Source: JACKBJ01 sp964549495 (GTDB taxonomy: Bacteria > Chloroflexota > Anaerolineae > Epilineales > Epilineaceae). Taken from it: 64,000 nucleotides of DNA. The notes beneath the pieces are model-generated. The model had not been told where the DNA came from, did not search any database, and saw nothing but the letters and a program-made list of their open reading frames with translations. The stretch's first letter is position 1. Each line of letters starts with the position of its first letter. A program made the translations under genes and the position numbers. The DNA lies in assembly GCA_964549495.1 (NCBI GenBank), contig CAZJWJ010000003.1:1-64000 (forward strand). The letters run 5' to 3'. This document shows, piece by piece, positions 8,135 to 17,000 of this stretch.

Positions 8135-9346
8135 ATGCACGAAGTCGTGGTCGTCGAAGCCCTGCGCACGCCGGTGGGCCGCATCCGCGGCGCCCTGGCG
8201 CCGGTTCGCCCGGACGATCTGGGCGCCATCGTGCTGCGCGCCCTCATCGAGCGCAGCGGCGTCGATGCCGAGCGCATCGAGGACGTCTTCTGGGGCTGTG
8301 CCAATCAGGCCGGCGAGGACAACCGCAACGTCGGTCGGATGAGCCTGCTCCTGGCCGGACTGCCTCAGAGCGTGCCGGCCACCACCATCAACCGGCTCTG
8401 CGGCTCCAGCTTGGATGCCCTGGCCCAGGCTACGCGCATGCTGGCCGTCGGCGACGGCGACTTCGCGGTGGCCGGCGGGGTCGAGAGCATGACCCGCGCG
8501 CCCTTGTCGATGCCCAAGGACGCCTTCCCCTTCGCCAACGGCAATCGGACCGCCTACGACACGACGCTCGGCTGGCGCTACCCGAACCCGGCCATGGAGG
8601 CGCTCTTCCCCCTCGAATCGATGGGCGAGACGGCCGAGAACATCCAGGAGCGCACCGGCATCACGCGCGAGGCCCAGGATGCCTTCGCGCTGGCCAGCCA
8701 CCAGAAGGCCATCGCCGCCTGGGAAGCGGGGCATTTCGACGCGGAGATCGTGCCGGTCGAAATCGAGGGTCGCAAGGGCGCCGTCACCCGCGTCGAGCGG
8801 GACGAGGGTCCGCGGCCGGAGACCAGCATGGAAGCCCTGGCCGGCCTCCGCCCGGTCTTCCGCGGGGGCGGCAGCGTGACCGCCGGCAACAGCTCCAGCC
8901 TCAACGACGGCGCGGCGGCCCTGCTCCTGGCCCGGCGCGAGGCGGCCGAGGCGGCCGGCATGCAGCCCTTGGCGCGCGTCGTGGCCTCCGCGTCGGCCGG
9001 CGTCGATCCGCGCGTGATGGGCCTGGGACCGGTGCCCGCCACGCGGAAGGTCCTGGAGCGGGCCGGGCTGGACATCTCGGATCTGGACCTGGTCGAGCTC
9101 AACGAGGCTTTCGCCGTCCAGTCGCTGGCCGTCATCGATAAGCTGGGTCTCGACCCACAACGCGTCAACCCCAAGGGTGGCGCCATCGCCATCGGGCACC
9201 CGCTGGGCTGCTCCGGGGCGCGCATCGCGACCACCCTGCTGCACGAGATGCGCCGTCGCGGCCGCGCCGATTGCCGCTACGGTCTGGCCACGATGTGCAT
9301 CGGCGTCGGCCAGGGCGTCGCCACCGTCTTCGAAAACCTCAGCTGA
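8135..9346 (+). CDS. Acetyl-CoA acyltransferase (thiolase), 3-oxoadipyl-CoA thiolase-like
   Basis: 403-residue degradative thiolase that cleaves 3-oxoacyl-CoA with CoA. All catalytic signatures are present: NRLCGSSLDA with the acyl-accepting Cys near residue 90, GGAIAIGHPLGCSGAR with the active His, and the second Cys in TMCIGVGQG. The N-terminus resembles PaaJ/PcaF-type 3-oxoadipyl-CoA thiolases (EALRTPVGRIRGALAPVRPDDL), which fits the PaaF/G/H-like neighbours. GGAG lies seven bases before the ATG. It precedes the aldehyde dehydrogenase by 13 bases. Confidence 0.9.
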   Translation: MHEVVVVEALRTPVGRIRGALAPVRPDDLGAIVLRALIERSGVDAERIEDVFWGCANQAGEDNRNVGRMSLLLAGLPQSVPATTINRLCGSSLDALAQATRMLAVGDGDFAVAGGVESMTRAPLSMPKDAFPFANGNRTAYDTTLGWRYPNPAMEALFPLESMGETAENIQERTGITREAQDAFALASHQKAIAAWEAGHFDAEIVPVEIEGRKGAVTRVERDEGPRPETSMEALAGLRPVFRGGGSVTAGNSSSLNDGAAALLLARREAAEAAGMQPLARVVASASAGVDPRVMGLGPVPATRKVLERAGLDISDLDLVELNEAFAVQSLAVIDKLGLDPQRVNPKGGAIAIGHPLGCSGARIATTLLHEMRRRGRADCRYGLATMCIGVGQGVATVFENLS

Positions 9347-9359
9347 AAGGATCCCTGCC

Positions 9360-10853
9360 ATGAGCGACCTCTTGCGCCAGCAGTACCAGATGATCATCGA
9401 CGGCGAGCCTCGGCCGGCCGCCTCGGGCCAGACCATGGCCACCATCAACCCCGCCACCGGCGAACATCTGGCCGAGGTGCCGGCGGCGGCCGAGGCCGAC
9501 GTCGATGCCGCAGTCGCCGCGGCGCGGGCCAGCTTCGACGGGGGAGGCTGGGCCCGGACCAATCCGCAGAAGCGGACCCGATTGCTCTTCGCCCTGGCCG
9601 GCCGAATCGCCGAGCAGGCCGGCGAGCTGGCGGCCCTGGAAGCGCGAGAGATCGGCAAGGCCATCAGCTCGGTCAAGGCCGAGATCCTGCAAGGCGCCAG
9701 CGAGCTCGAGTTCTTTGCCGGCAGCGCCACCAAGATCCGCGGCGAGACCAACAGCGCGCCCTACGGCTTCGTCAACTACACCCTGCGCGAGCCGCTGGGC
9801 GTATGCGCCCTGATCGTGCCCTGGAACTATCCGCTGATGACCACCTTGCGAAAGCTGGGGCCGGCCTTGGCGGCCGGCAATACGGTGGTCATCAAGCCGG
9901 CCAGCCAGTCGGCGCTCTCGGCCCTGGTCATGGCCGAGATGGCGACCGAGCTGGGCTTCCCGCCCGGCACGATCAACGTGGTGACCGGTGCCGGCAGCTC
10001 GGTCGGCAGCTACCTGGCCTCCCATCCGGGCGTGGACAAGGTCAGCTTCACCGGATCGACCGCCGTCGGCCGGCACATCCTGGATGCGGTGCGCGGCGAC
10101 TTCCGTCGCGTGTCGCTGGAATTGGGCGGCAAGAGCCCCAACCTGGTCTTCGGCGACGCCGACCTGGACGCCGCGGCGGCCGGCTCGGTCTGGGCCATCT
10201 TCTACTCGGCCGGCCAGAGCTGCGAGGCCCGCAGCCGCATCCTGGTCGAGCGCTCGGTCTACGAGCCCTTCCTGGAGCGCTTCGTCGACTTCACCGGCAA
10301 GCTGCGCGTCGGCGATCCGATGGACCCCAAGACGCATATCGGCTCGCTGATCTCGCGCGAGCATCGGGCCGAGGTGGAAGGCTACATCGCCGCCGGCCTC
10401 GAGGCCGGCGCGCGGGTGGCCGTGGGCGGGGGCCGGCCGGAGGACCCGGCCTTGGATGCCGGCGCCTTCCTCATGCCGACCGCGCTGGCGGACTGCCGCA
10501 ACGACATGGCCGTGGCCCAGGAGGAAATCTTCGGGCCGGTGGCCAGCATCATCCCGGTCGAGAACGAGCGAGAGGCCGTGAGCCTGGCCAACGACAGCAT
10601 CTACGGCCTGGCCGCCAGCCTCTGGACCGGCGACGTGGCCCGGGCGCATCGGGTGGCCGGCGCGCTACAGAGCGGCGTCGTCACCATCAACCAGCCCTTC
10701 ACGGTCTTCCCGGGCACGCCCTTCGGCGGCTACAAGCAGTCCGGCTGGGGCCGCGAGGTCTCCCTGGACGCCTTGGACGACTTCACCGAGCGCAAGAGCG
10801 TCTTGGTCTTCGCCGGCACGCGCCCGATGGATCCCTTCGGATTGAATCGCTGA
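9360..10853 (+). CDS. NAD(P)-dependent aldehyde dehydrogenase
   Basis: 497 residues, full ALDH superfamily length. Visible motifs: cofactor-fold PWNYPLMT, FTGSTAVGRHI, the catalytic glutamate in LELGGKSPNL, and the nucleophile in YSAGQSCEARSR near residue 287. ATG follows GAAAGGATCCCTGCC. In phenylacetate or benzoyl-CoA pathways an ALDH oxidises the ring-opened semialdehyde (PaaZ N-domain, BoxD); this protein could fill that step, but it has no hydratase domain. A general fatty or betaine-type aldehyde substrate cannot be excluded. The next gene begins one base after the stop. Confidence 0.88.
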   Translation: MSDLLRQQYQMIIDGEPRPAASGQTMATINPATGEHLAEVPAAAEADVDAAVAAARASFDGGGWARTNPQKRTRLLFALAGRIAEQAGELAALEAREIGKAISSVKAEILQGASELEFFAGSATKIRGETNSAPYGFVNYTLREPLGVCALIVPWNYPLMTTLRKLGPALAAGNTVVIKPASQSALSALVMAEMATELGFPPGTINVVTGAGSSVGSYLASHPGVDKVSFTGSTAVGRHILDAVRGDFRRVSLELGGKSPNLVFGDADLDAAAAGSVWAIFYSAGQSCEARSRILVERSVYEPFLERFVDFTGKLRVGDPMDPKTHIGSLISREHRAEVEGYIAAGLEAGARVAVGGGRPEDPALDAGAFLMPTALADCRNDMAVAQEEIFGPVASIIPVENEREAVSLANDSIYGLAASLWTGDVARAHRVAGALQSGVVTINQPFTVFPGTPFGGYKQSGWGREVSLDALDDFTERKSVLVFAGTRPMDPFGLNR

Positions 10854-10854
10854 G

Positions 10855-12384
10855 ATGCGCCCCATCGTCGAATGCATCCCCAACCTCTCGGAGGGCCGGC
10901 GCGAACCGGTCATCGAGGCCATCGTGGCCGCGGTGCGGCAGGCCGGCGCCACGCTGCTGGACGTCCAGTCGGACGCCGAGCAGAACAGGTCGGTGCTGCG
11001 CTTCGCCGGCGAGCCGGTGGTGGTCGAGCGCGCCGCTTTGGCCCTGGTCGCCGAGAGCCTGGTGCATATCGACATGCGGCAGCACGAGGGGATGCACCCG
11101 CGGATCGGCGCGGTGGATGTCCTACCCTTCGTGCCGATCTCGGGCATCGAGCTGGAGGCCTGCGTCGAGATGGCCAAGCGGGTGGCTCGCCGGCTGGCCC
11201 GCGATCACGAGCTGCCGATCTATCTCTACGGCGCCGCGGCCGACGGGCGCGAGCTGGCCAGCCTGCGCCAAGGGGAGTACGAAGAGCTGCGCGAGCGGAT
11301 CGCCCACGATGCCTCGCGCGCCCCGGACTTCGGACCGCGGCGCCTGGGGCCCGGCGGGGCCTGCATCGTCGGCGCGCGGCATCCGAAGGTCTACGCCCTG
11401 GTTCGCCTGGACGGTGCGGACCGCGAGGCGGTCGAGCGGCTGGCGGCGGCCGTCGACCAGGCGACCGGCGGGCTGACCCATGTCCAGGCCCACACGATCG
11501 AAGTGCCCGAGGAAGGCTTGGGACTGGCGCTCACCTTGGATCGCATCGACGAGAGCCCGCTGCATCGCGCCCTATACCTCTTGGAGGCCGAGGCGCGCGC
11601 GCTGGGCCTCCGGCTCGGCGGCACCGAGCTGGTCGGCCATCTGCCGCAGCGGGTACTGGACGACGCGGCGATCTGGCACCTGGGCTTGCAGGGCTTGCGC
11701 GAGGAGCAGCTGATCGAGCGCCGGCTCGCCCTGTCGACGCAGCCGGCCAACCCGGCGGAGAGCTCTCCCCGGGCCTACGTAGAAGCCCTGGGCTCGGGCC
11801 GGGCAACGCCCGGCGGTGGGAGCGCCTCGGCACTGGCCGGGGCCTTGAGCGCGGCCCTGAGCGGCATGGTGGCCCGTTTGACCACCGGCCGCACGGCCTA
11901 CGCCGAGGTCGAGGAGGAGATGCAGGATGTGATCGCTCGCGCCGAAGCCCTGGCCGGGCGCCTCATGACGCTGATGGACGCCGACGGCGAGGCCTTCGAA
12001 TCGGTCATGGCGGCCTACCGGATGGCCCGTGGGACCAGCCAGGAAGCCGATGCGCGCCGCCAGGCCATCCAGGATGCCTTGCGCGAGGCCGCGCGGGTGC
12101 CGCTGCAGGTGATGCGCTCGGCCACCGAGCTGCTCGAGCTGGCCGCAGCAGCGGCGGAGCGGGGCAACGCCAGCGCGGTCAGCGATGCCGGCGTGGCCTC
12201 CATCCTCGCCCAGGCCGCGGCGCGCGGCGCGGCCTTGAACGTCGAGATCAACGTCCTGGGCCTGCGGGATCTGGAAGAAGGCGATCGCATTCGGGCCGAA
12301 GCCGCCGAGTTGCTGCGAAGCGCCGATCGCCGTGCGGAGTCCATCGAGCGCGGTCTGCGCTCGCGAATCGGGCAGCAGGCTTGA
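10855..12384 (+). CDS. Fused glutamate formiminotransferase / formimidoyl-THF cyclodeaminase
   Basis: 509 residues joining two folate enzymes. Residues 1-290 are formiminotransferase (VECIPNLSEGRR at the N-terminus, MHPRIGAVDVLPFVP substrate loop). Residues 305-500 are the all-helical cyclodeaminase (ALGSGRATPGGGSASALAGAL, then MDADGEAFESVMAAYRM). Together they move the formimino group from formiminoglutamate to tetrahydrofolate and deaminate it to methenyl-THF, normally at the end of histidine breakdown. No other hut genes are in view. After GARHP the family segment that usually reads LIAYNVNL is KVYALVRL, so the transferase pocket may differ. It is one base after the ALDH stop. Confidence 0.85.
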   Translation: MRPIVECIPNLSEGRREPVIEAIVAAVRQAGATLLDVQSDAEQNRSVLRFAGEPVVVERAALALVAESLVHIDMRQHEGMHPRIGAVDVLPFVPISGIELEACVEMAKRVARRLARDHELPIYLYGAAADGRELASLRQGEYEELRERIAHDASRAPDFGPRRLGPGGACIVGARHPKVYALVRLDGADREAVERLAAAVDQATGGLTHVQAHTIEVPEEGLGLALTLDRIDESPLHRALYLLEAEARALGLRLGGTELVGHLPQRVLDDAAIWHLGLQGLREEQLIERRLALSTQPANPAESSPRAYVEALGSGRATPGGGSASALAGALSAALSGMVARLTTGRTAYAEVEEEMQDVIARAEALAGRLMTLMDADGEAFESVMAAYRMARGTSQEADARRQAIQDALREAARVPLQVMRSATELLELAAAAAERGNASAVSDAGVASILAQAAARGAALNVEINVLGLRDLEEGDRIRAEAAELLRSADRRAESIERGLRSRIGQQA

Positions 12385-12396
12385 GCGGAGTCGCCG

Positions 12397-12957
12397 ATGA
12401 TCCAGCAGCGTGATGCCGAGGACGGATCGGCCCCGACGACGGCTTCGGGGTCGGCCTCGTCGTCCGGACGCCGAGGCGATCGTCGACTCGAGCGACGCCG
12501 GAGCATGCAGCGCGAGGTCAGCCTGCAGCTGATCTTGGGCGGGCTGATCTTCGCGGGCCTGACCTTGCTCTTTGCCTGGATGGTCTTGATCCCCCGGGGC
12601 CGGCTCTCGCCCGCCGCCGCGCAGCCGGTGATCGAGCGCTACATGGAAGCCGGTCGTGATGACCTTCCCGCGGCCGCCCATCGGCTCTTCTCGCGGGCCG
12701 GACTGGCCGAGACGAGCTTGGACCAGATCGGCGACCGGTTCCTGGATCGGCAGCGCTTCTCGGGCTACGAAAGCCTGAGCATCGTCGCCTTCGAGGTCTT
12801 TCCGTTGGCCGGATCGGAACCGAGCCACCAAGCCCTGGTGACAGCGCAGGTCCGCTACACCGGCAGCCAAGCGCCAGGTCGCATCGATGCCCGGCTCGAA
12901 CTCGAGGATGACGATTGGCGGATCCGTCAGATCACGCTGGACCGGATCGCACCGTGA
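12397..12957 (+). CDS. Membrane-anchored hypothetical protein
   Basis: 186 residues. A Ser/Gly/Arg-rich cytoplasmic start is followed by one transmembrane helix (LILGGLIFAGLTLLFAWMVLI). A ~120-residue extracytoplasmic domain follows with alternating charged and hydrophobic residues (IERYMEAGRDDLPAAAHRLF, then VRYTGSQAPGRIDARLELED); it has the feel of a small NTF2-like/DUF4864-type fold but I cannot assign it. CGGAG sits six bases before the ATG. It lies between FtcD and an unknown protein and may be co-transcribed with the E1-like gene downstream. Confidence 0.6.
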   Translation: MIQQRDAEDGSAPTTASGSASSSGRRGDRRLERRRSMQREVSLQLILGGLIFAGLTLLFAWMVLIPRGRLSPAAAQPVIERYMEAGRDDLPAAAHRLFSRAGLAETSLDQIGDRFLDRQRFSGYESLSIVAFEVFPLAGSEPSHQALVTAQVRYTGSQAPGRIDARLELEDDDWRIRQITLDRIAP

Positions 12958-12985
12958 TCCAGATCGTCGATGGCCGGCCGAATGC

Positions 12986-13420
12986 GTGGCCATCGCTCGG
13001 CCCGATGGCCGCCGGCTGGAGCGTCGGCTGGTGAGCGCGGGACTCTGGGATGCCGTCCACGGTCTGCCGGAGGGGCTTGCGGCGAGCCGCCACCTTTACC
13101 TGCTGGGCGTCGGCGGCCCGGAGGACGAGTCGGGCATCGGTCATCCCGACCGGTTCGTGTGGCGCTTCACGACCCTGGAGGCCACCGGTGCCGATCCCAT
13201 CCTGCTCGGCTTCGGAGACATGCCGACCCTGATGCGCTTCACCCGCACCGTGAACCAGCGGCAGCCCTTCAGCCTGCCGACCGAGTCCTTGAAGCTGCCG
13301 GCCGGCGACCTGGCGGGCGTCGCGGTCCAAGTCTTGATCGACCCCAGCCCGGCCGAGTTCGAGCGGCTGCGCGCCGAACGCGAGATCGGCCAGCAGCGCA
13401 TCGTCGAGCTCGGCGGATGA
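12986..13420 (+). CDS. Unknown ~144-residue protein ending in Gly-Gly, next to ThiF-type enzyme
   Basis: A short, mixed alpha/beta-looking protein without a signal peptide or membrane span. It contains RFVWRFTTLEATG and GDMPTLMRFTRTVNQR and ends exactly in VELGG. I recognise no family. The start is uncertain: the GTG at 12986 is a weak candidate and another lies at 13031; longer versions would overlap the previous gene. The terminal di-glycine is notable because the next gene, 19 bases on, encodes an E1-like adenylyltransferase whose known partners (ThiS, MoaD) end in GG. Chance remains a reasonable explanation. Confidence 0.5.
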   Translation: MAIARPDGRRLERRLVSAGLWDAVHGLPEGLAASRHLYLLGVGGPEDESGIGHPDRFVWRFTTLEATGADPILLGFGDMPTLMRFTRTVNQRQPFSLPTESLKLPAGDLAGVAVQVLIDPSPAEFERLRAEREIGQQRIVELGG

Positions 13421-13439
13421 AACCGAGGAGCGCTAGACG

Positions 13440-14516
13440 ATGAGCCAAGCGCAAGGCCGGACCGGATCTCGCGGAGATGTCCCCGAATCGGGGCAAGCGG
13501 AGGCGCCCCGCGATCGCCACGCGCGCCAGATGCTCTTCGGCCCCATCGGCCGCGATGGTCAAGCGCGGCTGGCGGGGTCGCGTGTCCTGATGGCCGGCCT
13601 GGGCGCGACCGGCGGCGCCATCGCCGACATGCTGGCGCGCGCCGGCATCGGCTTGACCCTCGTCGACCGAGATTATGTCGAGCGGACCAACCTCCAGCGT
13701 CAGACCCTCTACAGCGATGCCGACGTGGACCGCCCCAAGGCCGTCGCGGCGTTGGAGCGCCTGCGCGCGGTGGACCCCGAGCTGCCCTTGCGGGCCGAGG
13801 TCGCGGACCTCCACGCCGGCAACATCCTGCGCATCGCCCGCGGCCACGACCTGATCGTCGACGGCAGCGACAACTTCGCCTTGCGCTACGTGCTCAACGA
13901 TGCGGCCCTGGAATTGGGCATTCCGTGGGTCTATTCGGCCGCGGTGGCCAGCCAAGGCGCGGTCCTGCCGGTGGCCGCCGGCGGGCGGCCCTGCCTGCGC
14001 TGCCTGCATCCCGACCCGCCCGAGCCGGGCAGCCTGGCGACCTGCGACACGGCCGGCGTCATCCAACCCGCGGTGGCTGCGGTGGCCGCGATCGCGGCCA
14101 CCGCGGCGATGCGGCTCTTGCTGGGTCAGCCCATCCAGCCGCCGGGCCTGCGCTACGTGGAAGCCTGGAGTCATGAATGGCCGGTGCTCGAGCTGTCGGC
14201 CCGACCGGACTGCCCCAGCTGCGCCCGCGGGGAGCGGCCGGCCCTGGATCCGGAGCGCCGGGATGACGCGCTGGCCAGCGTGCTCTGCGGCCGCGAGGCG
14301 GTGCACATCCGGCCGGCACCGGCCAGGCTGGACCTGGCGGGATTGGCCGACCGCCTATCCGAGGGCTGCCAGGTCAGCATCGTCAACGACTTCTTGCTGC
14401 GCTTCGAGGCCGATGGTCTGGAGACGACGCTCTTCGCCGATGGGCGCGCCGTCATCAAGGGCAGCGATGACCCGGCCCGGGCACGCGGGCATTACGCCAA
14501 GTGGATCGGACTATGA
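13440..14516 (+). CDS. thiF: ThiF/MoeB-type adenylyltransferase (E1-like)
   Basis: 358 residues. This family adenylates the C-terminal glycine of a ubiquitin-like sulfur carrier (ThiS or MoaD). The ATP loop GLGATGG is near residue 53, the substrate-binding VDRDYVERTNLQRQ follows, and the CDTAGVIQP segment bears the conserved Cys. Zinc-binding pairs are CLRC and CPSC. The C-terminal ~90 residues (LCGREAVHIRP, LLRFEADGLETTLFADGRAV) match the extension seen in Bacillus-type ThiF. No ThiS or other thiamine gene is in the window. GAGGAG precedes the ATG; the stop is 16 bases before the ABC ATPase. Confidence 0.85.
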   Translation: MSQAQGRTGSRGDVPESGQAEAPRDRHARQMLFGPIGRDGQARLAGSRVLMAGLGATGGAIADMLARAGIGLTLVDRDYVERTNLQRQTLYSDADVDRPKAVAALERLRAVDPELPLRAEVADLHAGNILRIARGHDLIVDGSDNFALRYVLNDAALELGIPWVYSAAVASQGAVLPVAAGGRPCLRCLHPDPPEPGSLATCDTAGVIQPAVAAVAAIAATAAMRLLLGQPIQPPGLRYVEAWSHEWPVLELSARPDCPSCARGERPALDPERRDDALASVLCGREAVHIRPAPARLDLAGLADRLSEGCQVSIVNDFLLRFEADGLETTLFADGRAVIKGSDDPARARGHYAKWIGL

Positions 14517-14537
14517 TCGAGTGGATCGGACCATGAT
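14500..14537 (+). repeat. Tandem 20-bp duplication at the thiF / ABC ATPase junction
   Basis: An 18-base unit, AGTGGATCGGACTATGAT, occurs at 14500 and again at 14520 with one difference (C for T). The first copy holds the last codons and stop of the ThiF-type gene; the second holds the ATG (14533) of the ABC ATPase. The duplication appears to have created the present gene boundary. Confidence 0.85.
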
Positions 14538-15321
14538 TCAGGCGGAGACGGCGATCGAGATCCGAGGTCTGGTCAAGCGCTTCGGAGACTTCACGGCGGT
14601 GGACGCGCTCGACCTGAGCGTGCCCCGGGGACAGCTCTTCGGTTTCCTGGGCCCCAACGGCGCCGGCAAGACCACGACGCTCAAGATGCTCACCGGCCTC
14701 CTGAGACCCACGGGTGGCAGCGCCCGCGTGGCCGGCCACGACATCCAGTCCGAACCCTTGTCCGTGAAGTCCCGCATCGGCGTGGTGCCCGAGTCCCTGG
14801 GGCTCTACGAGCGGCTCAGCGCGCGCGAGCAGCTGGAATTGGTCGGTCGCTTGCACGGGCTGCCGGCCCAGACCATCCAGCGTCGCAGCGAGGGCCTGCT
14901 GCAACGGCTCGACCTGGCCGATCGCGCCGACGAGCTCCTGATCGACTACTCCACCGGCATGCGAAAGAAGACGGCCTTGGCGGCCGCCCTCATGCCCAAC
15001 CCCAGCGTGCTCTTCCTCGACGAGCCCTTCGAGGGCGTCGACGCGGTTTCGTCCCGGGCCATCAAGGCTCTCTTGCGCGCGCTGCTCGATCGGCAGGGCG
15101 CGACCATCTTCTTCTCGACCCACATCATGGAGCTGGTCGAACGCCTCTGCGACGAATTGGCCATCATCCACCGGGGCCGACTGCTGGCGCACGGAGCGCT
15201 GCCCGGGCTCCGTCAAGAGGCCGGACTGCCCGCCGATGCCTCGCTCGAAGAGGTCTTCCTCCGCCTGGTCGGAGCGCCGCCGAGCGAAGACCAGGACCTG
15301 GCCTGGCTGACCGAGGCATGA
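14533..15321 (+). CDS. ABC transporter ATP-binding protein (ABC-2 type)
   Basis: 262 residues forming one nucleotide-binding domain: Walker A GPNGAGKTT near residue 40, a signature variant DYSTGMRKK in place of LSGGQ, Walker B VLFLDEP, and the switch His in FFSTHIMEL. Proteins with the STGM signature usually energise ABC-2 exporters. The next gene, which overlaps it by four bases (ATGA), is a multi-helix membrane protein, clearly its permease. Substrate unknown; drug, lipid or polysaccharide efflux are all possible. The first ATG lies in a duplicated sequence and has only a weak Shine-Dalgarno. Confidence 0.88.
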   Translation: MIQAETAIEIRGLVKRFGDFTAVDALDLSVPRGQLFGFLGPNGAGKTTTLKMLTGLLRPTGGSARVAGHDIQSEPLSVKSRIGVVPESLGLYERLSAREQLELVGRLHGLPAQTIQRRSEGLLQRLDLADRADELLIDYSTGMRKKTALAAALMPNPSVLFLDEPFEGVDAVSSRAIKALLRALLDRQGATIFFSTHIMELVERLCDELAIIHRGRLLAHGALPGLRQEAGLPADASLEEVFLRLVGAPPSEDQDLAWLTEA

Positions 15322-17000
15322 GCGTCGAGAGCACGAACTTCGAGGGCCTGCCCGTTGCAGGCCGCGGCCTCCGGTCAGAATTGGCCGATCTGACCTGGCT
15401 GCAGGGCCGCCTCCTGTCCGGCGCGCTGCGCCGGGGCGACGGCCGCGCCCGATCCCGCATCCTGACCGGTCTGCTCATCTTCATCGCGGTCTTGCCCAGC
15501 GTGGGCGGGATGTCCTTGGGCCTGCTCTTGCTCTTGCGCAGCGGACCGCCCGAGCTGGCCGATCGCGTGCTCGCGGTCGGCGGCGCCTTCCTGATCCTGC
15601 TCTGGATGGCCGCCCCGCTGACCGCCAGGCCCTTTCTCGAGGGCATCTCGCTGCCCAAGCTGCTGCCTTATCCGCTGAGCTTCGCGGGCCTGGCCATCGC
15701 CAGCATCCTCGGCAATGCGGTCGGTCTGCTCGGCTTGGCCACGCTCCCGCTGCTGATCGCGGCCGTGCTCGGCTTGTCACGCGGACCGCTGTCCCTGCTG
15801 GCCGCGATCCTCCCGGCCGCGATCTTCTTCGGCCTGCTCCTGGCCCTCGAATCGGTGGCCACGACGCTCTACGACCTCTTGGCCGAAGACCGGCGCCTTC
15901 GCGGCGCGCTGACCTTCCTGCTCTTCCTGCTGCCGCTATTGGCCTATCTCGAACAGGTGGGCTTGCCCTCGGTCGCGGCCGACGAGGCACCGGCCTTCTT
16001 CAGCCCGCGGGCCCTGACCACCCGTCTGTCCTCCTGGTTGCCCGGTGCGTGGTTGGCCCGGGCCCTGAGGTCCGCCGGGCAGGGCGAGCCCTTGCACTGG
16101 GCATTGGCCAGTCTCGGCCTATTGGCGGCCTTGCTGCTGGCGCTGCTCTTGGCGCTGCGGCTGATGCGCCGGCTCTTCCTGGGTGAGCTCCTGCGTGGGC
16201 GACGGATGCTGCATCGCAAGGAGTCCCGCGGACTGCGCGAAGCCCGACGCATCCCCTGGCTCTCGACCCGAGGATCGCGCCAGCTGGCCGGTCTGCTGCG
16301 AAAGGACTGGCTCTGCTTCCGCCGCAGTCCGATGAGCCTTCGCCTGAGCTTTCTACCGATTCTCTTCGGCGGCATGGCCTATTTCCTGGCCCGCGCCGGC
16401 GAGCTCGGTTCGCGCCCTTCGGTCTTGGGACTGGCACTCGGTGGTTTTGCCGCCTTCCTGGTGGCATCCATCGCCAGCAACAGCTTCGGGCTGATCGACC
16501 ACGTGGGCATCGGTAGCCTGCTCTTGTCTCCGGCACCGCGATCCTTGATCCTCGCCAGCCAGGGTCTGTTGACGTCGGCCCTGGTTCTTGGCATGGCGGG
16601 GATCACCGGATTGGGTGGCGCCATAGGCTCTGGAAGCTGGCAGGTCCTGCCGGCCGCGCTGGCCGCCGCCTTGGCTCTGGGAATGATCCTGATCGGCACG
16701 GCCCACATCAGCAGCGTTCACTTTCCGCTCTTCGTCGATCAGGAGCGGGGGCAGAGCCAGTTCAACAGCCAGGCCCTAGGCGCCAGCCTGCTGATGATGT
16801 TGGCCGGCCCCTTGCTCTGCGCGCCTCCGCTGGCCGCCGTCCTGCTCACCGGCTGGCTGTGGCCATCCGCCCTGGCCTTGGCCATCCTCGGAGCCTTCGC
16901 CTACGCACTGACCGCCTACGTCCTGCAACAGCGGCTGGCCCTGCGCGCCATGCGCCGCCGCGAGCCCGAGATCCTCGCCAGCATCGTGGACCAGGCGTGA
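15318..17000 (+). CDS. ABC-2 type permease
   Basis: 560 residues with about twelve hydrophobic segments, arranged as two halves separated by a basic cytoplasmic loop near residue 300 (RRLFLGELLRGRRMLHRKES). Examples are LLIFIAVLPSVGGMSLGLLL and MLAGPLLCAPPLAAVLLTG. It starts within the stop codon of the ATPase gene (ATGA), and its own stop overlaps the RsmB start (GTGA), so the three are translationally coupled. It is the membrane part of the exporter; sequence gives no hint of cargo. Confidence 0.82.
   Translation: MSVESTNFEGLPVAGRGLRSELADLTWLQGRLLSGALRRGDGRARSRILTGLLIFIAVLPSVGGMSLGLLLLLRSGPPELADRVLAVGGAFLILLWMAAPLTARPFLEGISLPKLLPYPLSFAGLAIASILGNAVGLLGLATLPLLIAAVLGLSRGPLSLLAAILPAAIFFGLLLALESVATTLYDLLAEDRRLRGALTFLLFLLPLLAYLEQVGLPSVAADEAPAFFSPRALTTRLSSWLPGAWLARALRSAGQGEPLHWALASLGLLAALLLALLLALRLMRRLFLGELLRGRRMLHRKESRGLREARRIPWLSTRGSRQLAGLLRKDWLCFRRSPMSLRLSFLPILFGGMAYFLARAGELGSRPSVLGLALGGFAAFLVASIASNSFGLIDHVGIGSLLLSPAPRSLILASQGLLTSALVLGMAGITGLGGAIGSGSWQVLPAALAAALALGMILIGTAHISSVHFPLFVDQERGQSQFNSQALGASLLMMLAGPLLCAPPLAAVLLTGWLWPSALALAILGAFAYALTAYVLQQRLALRAMRRREPEILASIVDQA

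Noticed and set aside
1983..10853. Full phenylacetate (paa) operon
   Set aside because: Only beta-oxidation-like steps are seen; the CoA ligase and ring epoxidase subunits are absent, so the pathway name is not used for gene symbols.
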